A DNA stretch of 64,000 bases from Lentzea cavernae (lineage in GTDB: Bacteria; Actinomycetota; Actinomycetes; Mycobacteriales; Pseudonocardiaceae): NCBI RefSeq assembly GCF_014653695.1, contig NZ_BNAR01000001.1:62001-126000 (forward strand), in the 5' to 3' direction. The notes beneath the pieces were generated by a model, which had not been told where the DNA came from, searched no databases, and worked only from the letters and a program-made list of their open reading frames with translations. Below, one piece after another: positions 24,570 through 31,225 of this stretch. Made by a program: the position numbers and the translations under genes. How positions within the stretch are numbered: the stretch's first letter is position 1; every line of letters starts with the position of its first letter.

Positions 24570-25151
24570 TCAGGTCCCGGCGGAGCGCGGACTCCCGGCC
24601 CGCAGACCGGAGACCAGGGTGTCGATGAGCGCGTGATAGCTGCGGTCGACGTCGCGCGGCAGCCCGAACGCGCCCGCGCTCTCGAGGCTCGCGAAGCCGT
24701 GCATCGCCGATCGCAGCGCACGGGCGGCGTCGACCGCGTCGTCGTCGTGCAGCCCGAAGCCGGCGACCACGGCGAACAGGGCGCGCACCGACTCGTCGCT
24801 GACCCGGCGGTCTTCCTCGTCGCCGGCCGCGGGAGCGCGCAGGGAGGCCGTGTAGCGGCCGGGGTGGTCGCGGGCCCAGCGGCGGTAGGCGTCGGCGAAC
24901 GCGTGGACAGCGTCCGGGCCCGCCCTGCCGACGGCCGCGCGGGCGGCCTCGTCGCCGAGTTCGCGCTTGGCCTGCAAGGCGATGCCGCGGCGCAGTGCGT
25001 CCAGCGACTCCACGTGCCGGTAGAGCGACGGCGTGCGCACCCCGAGCCGTTCGGCCAGCAGACCCATGGTCAGCGCGTCGAAGCCGACCTCGTCGGCGAG
25101 GTCGGCACCGGCCGCGATGACGGTGGCCGGACCGAGGCCCGCCCTAGGCAC
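24570..25151 (-). CDS. TetR family transcriptional regulator (WHG-domain type)
   Basis: 193-residue regulator. The short N-terminus PRAGLGPATVIAAGADLADEVGFD and the HTH MGLLAERLGVRTPSLYRHVESLDAL (about residues 30-55) are typical of TetR proteins with a C-terminal WHG domain. The GTG at 25151 is chosen because homologs open with M-P-R-x-G-L. The frame to 25166 would add five residues. It is a close paralog of the TetR gene at 26182, and the two flank one hydrolase gene. Tandem GCTAA-N5-TTAGC sites lie in the 201-base spacer. Confidence 0.86.
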   Translation of the reverse strand: MPRAGLGPATVIAAGADLADEVGFDALTMGLLAERLGVRTPSLYRHVESLDALRRGIALQAKRELGDEAARAAVGRAGPDAVHAFADAYRRWARDHPGRYTASLRAPAAGDEEDRRVSDESVRALFAVVAGFGLHDDDAVDAARALRSAMHGFASLESAGAFGLPRDVDRSYHALIDTLVSGLRAGSPRSAGT

Positions 25152-25285
25152 GAGCGCCCGCCGCAACAGAGGTCATCAGGCACACCACTTCGCCGAGGTA
25201 CTGGACACAGCCTGCGCACTCGATCATCTCAGGTCCTCGTTCCGCCACCGTGCGACCACGTCCGCCGTGTCGCCGGTCTCAGCCG

Positions 25286-25333
25286 TTGACAGCGTCTGGC
25301 TAATTGCGTTAGCTTTTAGCTAATCACATTAGC
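25286..25333 (+). promoter_or_regulatory. Promoter with two tandem TetR-type operators
   Basis: A consensus -35 TTGACA (25286-25291) is followed by two copies of GCTAA-N5-TTAGC at 25299-25313 and 25319-25333, spaced 20 bases centre to centre. The first covers the expected spacer and -10 region (TAGCTT, 25310-25315) and the second covers the start region. The hydrolase ATG is 19 bases further on. A repressor bound here would block RNA polymerase directly. Confidence 0.72.
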
Positions 25334-25352
25334 TTCTGTCCTGGAGGACGGC

Positions 25353-26189
25353 ATGACCGAGCACCTGAACATCGCCGGCAACACCATCGCCTACGACGTG
25401 AGCGGGCAGGGACCCCTCGTCGTGCTGGCCCACGGCATCGGCGACAGCCGCCACTCCTACCGCTTCCTCGCCCCGGCGCTCGTCGCGCAGGGCTACCGGG
25501 TCGCGAACGTCGACATCCGCGGGTGCGGCGACTCCGGCCTCGGCTGGGACGGCTACAGCCGCACCGACATCGCGGGCGACCTGGTCGCCGTCGTCCGCCA
25601 CCTCGGCGGCCCGGCCGTGATCATCGGCCAGTCGATCAGCGGCGGTGCCGCGACCATCGCGGCCGCCACGGCACCCGACGTGATCGCCGGCGTCGTGGAG
25701 CTCGCGCCGTTCACGCGGGCGCAGTCCTTCGACGTGGGAGGGCTGCTGCGGGTGAAGCGCTACCGCGCCGGCTACACCCAGCTCGCGAAGGTCCTGGTCG
25801 CGGGCAGCCTGACGGGCTGGAAGAAGTACCTCGACCTGGCGATGCCGATCAAGCCCGCGGACTGGGAGGCCGAGCTCGGCCGCATCGACTCCAAGATGCG
25901 CGAGCCCGGCCGGATGAAGGCGTTGCAGGCCATGTGCAAGGCCAATCCCGCCGACGCCGGCGCGCAGCTGGCCAACGTCACCTGCCCGGTGCTGGTCGTC
26001 ATGGGCAGCGCCGACCCCGACTGGGCAGACCCGCGTGCCGAGGGCGAGAAGGTCGTCGCCGACCTGCCGCGGGGACTCGGTGAGCTGGCGGTGATCGAGG
26101 GCGCCGGGCACTACCCGCACGTCCAGACCCCCGACGAGGTCCTCGCGCTCGCCCTGCCGTTCCTGGCCAGGACGCTGACCCGTGCCTAG
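25353..26189 (+). CDS. Alpha/beta-hydrolase
   Basis: 278-residue cytoplasmic hydrolase. The oxyanion motif is HGIGDSRHS, the nucleophile elbow is GQSISGG, the acid is in MGSADPD and the catalytic His is in GAGHYPHVQ. The fold and length match epoxide-hydrolase or haloperoxidase-like esterases, but the substrate is unknown. A ribosome site GGAGGA precedes the ATG. It overlaps the following TetR gene by eight bases and is controlled by tandem operators just upstream, so it is presumably induced by a compound sensed by one or both neighbouring TetR proteins. Confidence 0.88.
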   Translation: MTEHLNIAGNTIAYDVSGQGPLVVLAHGIGDSRHSYRFLAPALVAQGYRVANVDIRGCGDSGLGWDGYSRTDIAGDLVAVVRHLGGPAVIIGQSISGGAATIAAATAPDVIAGVVELAPFTRAQSFDVGGLLRVKRYRAGYTQLAKVLVAGSLTGWKKYLDLAMPIKPADWEAELGRIDSKMREPGRMKALQAMCKANPADAGAQLANVTCPVLVVMGSADPDWADPRAEGEKVVADLPRGLGELAVIEGAGHYPHVQTPDEVLALALPFLARTLTRA

Positions 26190-26751
26190 GGAACGGCTCG
26201 GTCCGTCGTCGGTGACGCGGGCCGCCGCGGACCTGGCCGACGAGGTCGGGTTCGAGCGGCTCGGCATGGGCCTGCTGGCCCGGCGTCTGCTGGTCAGGAC
26301 CCCCTCGCTCTACAAGCACGTCGGCGGCCGGGCCGATCTCGCCCACCGGGTCGCCGTCCTCGCCACGACCGAGCTCGGCGACGCACTCCGCGACGCGACG
26401 CAGGGCGTTGCGGGAAGCGAGGCCCTGGCCGCGGCGGCACGGGCGCTGCGGACCTTCGTGCACGACCACCCCGGCCGGTACGCGGCGGTCAGCACCGCCC
26501 GGCCGGTGGGAGCCGGCGACCCGCTCGTCCCCGCCCGGCGCCGGCTCCTCGGTTCGCTCACGGCGGTGCTGCACGGGTACCGGCTGGACCCCGGGCAGGA
26601 GCTGCACGCGCTGCGCATGGTGCGCAGCATCGTCGCGGCGTTCGCGACGACGGAGACGGCCGGCGGGTTCCAGGTCGAGGTGGACGCCGAGGACAGCTTC
26701 ACCTGGATGGTCACCTTCATGGACAACGGTCTGCGGGCCGCGCGGTCGTGA
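26182..26751 (+). CDS. TetR family transcriptional regulator, paralog of the 24.6 kb regulator
   Basis: 189-residue regulator opening PRERLGPSSVTRAAADLADEVGFERL, with HTH MGLLARRLLVRTPSLYKHVGGRADL. It shares the N-terminal pattern, the HTH core RTPSLY and the HPGRY block with the TetR at 24570-25151, so the two are paralogs from a duplication. The GTG start at 26182 lies inside the last codons of the hydrolase gene and no separate ribosome site is needed. It probably controls the hydrolase operon it belongs to. It converges on the membrane-protein gene with only three bases between the stops. Confidence 0.87.
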   Translation: MPRERLGPSSVTRAAADLADEVGFERLGMGLLARRLLVRTPSLYKHVGGRADLAHRVAVLATTELGDALRDATQGVAGSEALAAAARALRTFVHDHPGRYAAVSTARPVGAGDPLVPARRRLLGSLTAVLHGYRLDPGQELHALRMVRSIVAAFATTETAGGFQVEVDAEDSFTWMVTFMDNGLRAARS

Positions 26752-26754
26752 CGG

Positions 26755-27288
26755 TCACCGCTGCCCGCGCACGCGCCCCCAGGGCTTGAACACCGAGAGC
26801 ACCATCGCGAATCCCAGCAACACCAGCGCACTGGTGGCCAGGAACGCCACGAACCACATGTCCTGCAACGGTTGTTCGCCTGAGGCCAGTTCACTGATCG
26901 GTCCGAGGAAGAACAGCAGCATCGCGCACGCGACGACGTTGAGGACCAGTTTCACGGCGACCCACCAGAAGCGCACGAGTCCCCACTTGGTCGACAGTCC
27001 CAAGAGGACACCGGTGAGCAGGCAGACCAGGCCGGCCACGAGGGCGGCCAGCAGCAGCGGGACGACGGAGTAGTTCGCGAGCGCCTGGTACACGTCGGTG
27101 CGGTCGTCGCCCGACCGCGCCCAGCCGACCGCCACGAGGACGGCGGCGGCGACGTCGACCCCGATCCACGCGCCCGCCGACACGACGTGCGTCACGAGGA
27201 CGGTCTTGCGCAGCCCGGCCGCCAGGGGCCAGCGGACCCGGTTCGTCCGTGCGGGCAGGGTGGTTCGGGGCGTGGTGAGAGTGCTCAT
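26755..27288 (-). CDS. Four-helix membrane protein (DUF2269-like)
   Basis: 177-residue integral membrane protein with four hydrophobic segments and a conserved histidine in the first (VTHVVSAGAWIGVDVAAA). The pattern THxxSAGxWIG resembles DUF2269-type membrane proteins, although this is from memory. The start ATG 27288 follows GGACGACC. The longer frame to 27414 overlaps the response regulator and lacks protein-like content. It lies 46 bases behind the response regulator gene on the same strand and may be the last gene of the second ABC plus two-component cassette. Confidence 0.72.
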   Translation of the reverse strand: MSTLTTPRTTLPARTNRVRWPLAAGLRKTVLVTHVVSAGAWIGVDVAAAVLVAVGWARSGDDRTDVYQALANYSVVPLLLAALVAGLVCLLTGVLLGLSTKWGLVRFWWVAVKLVLNVVACAMLLFFLGPISELASGEQPLQDMWFVAFLATSALVLLGFAMVLSVFKPWGRVRGQR

Positions 27289-27334
27289 GGTCGTCCTTGT
27301 CCGTGGGGGTGTGTGGAAGACGTGCGGGTGGGCC

Positions 27335-27994
27335 TCAGGAACGGACCAGTCCGGTCTGGTGGGCCACCACGACGAGCTGGGCGCGGTCACGCGCCTGGAG
27401 CTTCGCCATCGCACGGTTGACGTGGGTCTTGACGGTGAGCGGTGAGACGAAGAGCTGGGCGGCGATCTCGTCGTTGGACGAACCGTTCGCGGCCAGGGCG
27501 ACGACCTCGCGTTCGCGCTGGGTCAGCACGTCCAGGCGTTCCGGGTTGACCGGCTCGCTGGTGCGCTGGGCCAGGAAGCGGCCGATCAGCGCCTTGGTCG
27601 CCTTCGGTGACAGCAGTGCGTCGCCCTGGGCGACCGTGCGGATCGCGGCCTGCAGTTCGGCGGCGTCGACGCCCTTGCCGAGGAAACCGCCGGCGCCCGC
27701 CTGGATGGCCTGGGCCACGTGCTCGTCGACCTCGAACGTGGTCACCACCAGCACCTTCACGCCTGCGAGGTTCTCGTCGGCGGTGATGCGGCGGGTGGTC
27801 TCGAGCCCGTCCATCCGGGGCATCCGGATGTCCATGACGACGACGTCGGCGCGGCTCGTGCGCAACTGGTCGAGCGCTTCCAGCCCGTCGGCCGCCTCGC
27901 CCACGACCTCGAGGTCCGGCGCGGAGTCGATGAGGACGCGGAACCCGGCGCGGATGAGCGGCTGGTCGTCGGCGAGCAGGACGCGGATGGTCAT
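27335..27994 (-). CDS. LuxR/NarL family response regulator
   Basis: 219-residue regulator. The receiver has DD at residues 9-10, Asp55 in VVMDIRMPRMDG and Lys in GFLGKGVD. The C-terminal LuxR HTH has LTQREREVVALAANGSSNDEIAAQLFVSPLTVKTHVNRAMAKL in continuous order. The start ATG 27994 overlaps the kinase stop (ATGA). It is the partner of the upstream kinase and belongs to the second ABC cassette. Confidence 0.9.
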   Translation of the reverse strand: MTIRVLLADDQPLIRAGFRVLIDSAPDLEVVGEAADGLEALDQLRTSRADVVVMDIRMPRMDGLETTRRITADENLAGVKVLVVTTFEVDEHVAQAIQAGAGGFLGKGVDAAELQAAIRTVAQGDALLSPKATKALIGRFLAQRTSEPVNPERLDVLTQREREVVALAANGSSNDEIAAQLFVSPLTVKTHVNRAMAKLQARDRAQLVVVAHQTGLVRS

Positions 27995-29145
27995 GAGTTC
28001 TTCCCGAGGGGCAGGGTGACGTGGACGTGGAAGAGGTCGCCGGGGCCGAGGGCGGCGTGCGCCGTGCCGCCGACCGCGCTCGCCCGTTCCCGGATGCCGA
28101 TCAGCCCGAGGCCCGAGCCGCCCGCGGGTGCGGTGCGGCCGCGGGGGTTCACGACCTCCAGGACGAGCTCGGCCCGCGTGTAGGTGACGGAGAGGTGCGC
28201 GGTGCCGTTCCCGTGGCGGTGGACGTTGGTCAGCGCTTCCTGCACGACCCGGTAGGCGACGAGGTCGACGGTCGCGGGCAACGGCCGCGGCTCGCCGGCC
28301 GAGGTCCACCGCAGCTGCAGGCCGGAGTCCCGGAACGTCTCCACCAGCGGTCCCAGCCGGTCCATGCCGGGCGCGGGTTCCGCCGGTCCGTCCTGCTCGT
28401 CCGCCCCGCGCAGGACGCCGAGCAGGTCGCGCAGCTCGTCGAGCACGGAACGGCTCGACCGGCGGACGTGTTGCAGCGCTTCGGCCGCGGCACCGGGCTG
28501 CGAGGTGATCAGGTGCTCGGCGACGGCCGCCTGGACGTTGATCACGGAGATGTGGTGGGCCACCACGTCGTGCAGCTCGCGAGCGATGTGCAACCGCTCC
28601 TCGGCCACCCGGCGCCGCGCCTCCTCCTCGCGGGACTGCTCGGCCCGCAGCGCCCGTTCCTCGACGGCCGCGATGAACGCCCGTCTGCTGCGCACCGCCT
28701 CCCCCGCCGCCGCGGCCATGCCGATCAGGGCGAACCGGCCCAGGTTCTCCCAGAACGAGCCCGTCGGCCCGGCCACGAGCGCGACGGCCGGAACCGCCAG
28801 CAGGACAACGGCCTGCGCCGCCCGGCGCGCCGTCCACCGGTCGGTGTGCACCGCGAGCGTGAAGGTCGCGACGGCCAGCGGAACCAGGAACGGTTCCAGG
28901 TCGGCTCCCAGTGCGGTCGCGGCGGCCACCCCGAGAGCGGTGACCGCCACCGTCCACAGCGGCCACCTGCGGCGCGCCACCAGGCTCACGGTGACCACCG
29001 CCAGCAGGCCCACCACCGGCGGGGTCCGGACGTCCAGCGACGACTCCCCGCCGTCGGCGGTGCTCATCGCGAAGATCACCGCGCAGATCACGATGGCGCC
29101 CAACGCGTCCACGAGAAGCGGATGCCTGCGCGTCAACAGCCCCAT
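27991..29145 (-). CDS. NarL-type sensor histidine kinase
   Basis: 384-residue kinase with about five transmembrane helices in the N-terminal 150 residues and no sizeable external loop. This indicates an intramembrane sensor. The HisKA_3 phosphoacceptor motif is ARELHDVVAHHISVINVQ, and the ATPase domain has VQEALTNVHRHG and GLGLIGIRERASAVGG. It lies directly behind the ABC permease gene (14-base gap) and is coupled to the response regulator. Such kinases commonly detect cell-envelope stress or peptides exported by the linked transporter. Confidence 0.9.
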   Translation of the reverse strand: MGLLTRRHPLLVDALGAIVICAVIFAMSTADGGESSLDVRTPPVVGLLAVVTVSLVARRRWPLWTVAVTALGVAAATALGADLEPFLVPLAVATFTLAVHTDRWTARRAAQAVVLLAVPAVALVAGPTGSFWENLGRFALIGMAAAAGEAVRSRRAFIAAVEERALRAEQSREEEARRRVAEERLHIARELHDVVAHHISVINVQAAVAEHLITSQPGAAAEALQHVRRSSRSVLDELRDLLGVLRGADEQDGPAEPAPGMDRLGPLVETFRDSGLQLRWTSAGEPRPLPATVDLVAYRVVQEALTNVHRHGNGTAHLSVTYTRAELVLEVVNPRGRTAPAGGSGLGLIGIRERASAVGGTAHAALGPGDLFHVHVTLPLGKNS

Positions 29146-29159
29146 CGCGATCTCCTCGC

Positions 29160-29951
29160 CTACACGTCACGACGGCGCAGCAGCACCGCGGCGACGAGCA
29201 GGGGAACGACGACCCAGGCCGCGAACACGGCGGCGCCGGAGGACGCGGTGAGCAGCCCGGGACCGGGAGCGACGCTCGTGAACGCCTCCGCCGCCGAGGA
29301 AGGCAGGAACTTCAGCACGCCGTCCCTCCACGAGACCGGCAGGAGGAGACCGCCCAGCCCCGGTGCGAGGAACACGAGGACCACCAGGGCGGACACCGCT
29401 CCCGCGGTGTTGCGCAGGAGCGCGCCGAGCGCGAGACCGATGACCGCGACCCCGGTCATCGTCACGGCGGACCCCACGAGTGCCGCGAGGACACCGGCGT
29501 CACCGATCCTCGCCGTGGGCAGCCCGGCGCCGCCCATGACGGCCTGCCCGGCGAAGAAGACGATGAACGCGCTCGCCAGCACGACCGGGAACACGGCGCC
29601 GACGAGCACGACGACCTTGCCCGCGAGCACCGGCGACCGCGACGGCACACCGGTCAGGGTGGACCTGATCATGCCGGTGGAGTACTCGCCCGACACCACC
29701 AGCACCCCGAGCACACCGACCACGAGCTGGGCGAACAGGACCCCGCTCAGGGTGATGCCCGCCGGGTCGGTCACCCCGTCGGCACCGTCGGAGTCCGTGC
29801 CGATCGTGGAGGCGAAGACCAGCCCTGCCACGATCATCGTCAGCGACGCGCCCAGCACCGTGAGGCCGCTGGACCGCACCGAGCGCAGCTTCACCCACTC
29901 GCTGCGCAGCACACCACCGAACGTGAGTCCGGCCTCGCGGGTGGCCGTCAC
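29160..29951 (-). CDS. ABC-2 type transporter permease (second cassette)
   Basis: 263-residue permease with six predicted helices. It has the N-terminal LRSEWVKLRSVRSSGLTVLG and the conserved block VVSGEYSTGMIRSTL, and ends LLRRRDV. It is a paralog of the permease at 22666-23448. Its start overlaps the ATPase stop by four bases. It is presumed to form an exporter with the ATPase upstream, and the adjacent kinase and regulator may report on its substrate. Confidence 0.88.
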   Translation of the reverse strand: MTATREAGLTFGGVLRSEWVKLRSVRSSGLTVLGASLTMIVAGLVFASTIGTDSDGADGVTDPAGITLSGVLFAQLVVGVLGVLVVSGEYSTGMIRSTLTGVPSRSPVLAGKVVVLVGAVFPVVLASAFIVFFAGQAVMGGAGLPTARIGDAGVLAALVGSAVTMTGVAVIGLALGALLRNTAGAVSALVVLVFLAPGLGGLLLPVSWRDGVLKFLPSSAAEAFTSVAPGPGLLTASSGAAVFAAWVVVPLLVAAVLLRRRDV

Positions 29952-30871
29952 GCCGCCTCCCCGAGCGAGGTGGCCGCGCCCTGGTACTCGACGACGTCGC
30001 GGGTCAGTTCCGCGTAGGCGTCCTCGAGCGACGCCTTCTGCGGAATCAGCTCGAACAGGGGGATCCCCGCCTGCAACGCCCGCGTGCCGATGTCCTCAGT
30101 GGACAGACCGGTCACGTCGAGCACGTCGCTCGTGACCGAGCTGATCCGCACCCCGTCGCCCCGCAGCACCTCGACGAGTTCGCGGCTGCGCGGCGAGCGG
30201 ACGTGCACACCGCGTTCGACGGACGCGATCAGCTCCGCCATCGGCACGTCGGCCACGAGCTTCCCGCGCCCCACCACGATCAGGTGTTCGGCGGTCAGCG
30301 CCATCTCGCTCATCAGGTGCGAGGAGACGAAGACCGTCCTGCCCTCGGCGGCGAGGTCCTTGAGCAGGTGCCGGATCCACCTGATCCCGTCCGGGTCAAG
30401 GCCGTTGACCGGCTCGTCCAGCACCACCGTGCGCGGATCACCCAGCAGGGCGACCGCGATGCCCAGCCGCTGGCCCATGCCGAGCGAGAAGGCGCCGGCC
30501 CGGCGCCTCGCCACCTCGGTGAGGCCCACGACCTCCAGCACCTCGTCGACCCGCCTGCCCGAGATGCCGTGCGTGGCACCGAGTGCGAGCAGGTGATCAC
30601 GAGCAGAGCGTCCGGGGTGCACGGCGCGCGCGTCGAGCAGCACGCCGATCTCCCGCAACGGGGCGCGGTGCGCGCGGTAGGGCTTGCCGTTGACCCTGGT
30701 GAAGCCGGAGGTCGGCGAACCGAGCCCCACGAGCATCCGCATGGTCGTCGTCTTGCCCGCGCCGTTCGGACCGAGGAACCCGGTCACGACGCCGGGTTCG
30801 ACGGTGAAGGAAAGCCCGTCCACCGCGGTCTTCGGCCCGTACCGCTTGCTGAGGCCCACCACCTCGATCAT
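29948..30871 (-). CDS. ABC transporter ATP-binding protein (second cassette)
   Basis: 307-residue ATPase. It contains Walker A GPNGAGKTT, signature FSLGMGQRLG, Walker B VVLDEPVNGLD and switch FVSSHLMSE. It is clearly paralogous to the ATPase at 23445-24359: both open MIEV-x-GL-x-KRYG and share the layout and the end (VEYQG). The start ATG 30871 is preceded by GGGAGAAACA. It is the first gene of ATPase-permease-kinase-regulator. Confidence 0.9.
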   Translation of the reverse strand: MIEVVGLSKRYGPKTAVDGLSFTVEPGVVTGFLGPNGAGKTTTMRMLVGLGSPTSGFTRVNGKPYRAHRAPLREIGVLLDARAVHPGRSARDHLLALGATHGISGRRVDEVLEVVGLTEVARRRAGAFSLGMGQRLGIAVALLGDPRTVVLDEPVNGLDPDGIRWIRHLLKDLAAEGRTVFVSSHLMSEMALTAEHLIVVGRGKLVADVPMAELIASVERGVHVRSPRSRELVEVLRGDGVRISSVTSDVLDVTGLSTEDIGTRALQAGIPLFELIPQKASLEDAYAELTRDVVEYQGAATSLGEAA

Positions 30872-31225
30872 TGTTTCTCCCGGGGGTTCGTCTGTGTCCC
30901 TCAGAGATTCGCCGATCGAGGAGCAAAGGACGTCGTACTGACGCAGATGCTTGAATACCGCGTTCGCAGTATATGAACGAAAGCGCTGGTAGCGGAACCG
31001 TCCGGCAGTTGCACAACGGTAAATCGACGATTAACCGCAGCGCATTTCATTCGCGCGGCGACGGTGGAAATGCGACGACGCCAGGGCCGGAATTCACGCC
31101 GTCCCCGGACCCCACCCACATCTCAGCGCTCCACTCGCCCAGCACATCCCCTGGAACGAGGTCACGAGGAAGCACGCGGCCAGGCCGGGGGACGGAACAG
31201 GCCCGGACGAAATAGGCTCACCGGT
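30872..31225. other. Intergenic region without a recognised gene
   Basis: This 354-base spacer separates the divergent ABC cassette and the CheB-kinase gene. Its central part (about 30900-31070) is visibly richer in A+T than the flanks, as expected for promoter DNA. CGTTC and GAACG (30961-30965 and 30975-30979) form a weak inverted repeat around a TATA-containing centre. Short open frames are present but show no protein-like content, ribosome sites or codon bias. Confidence 0.5.
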
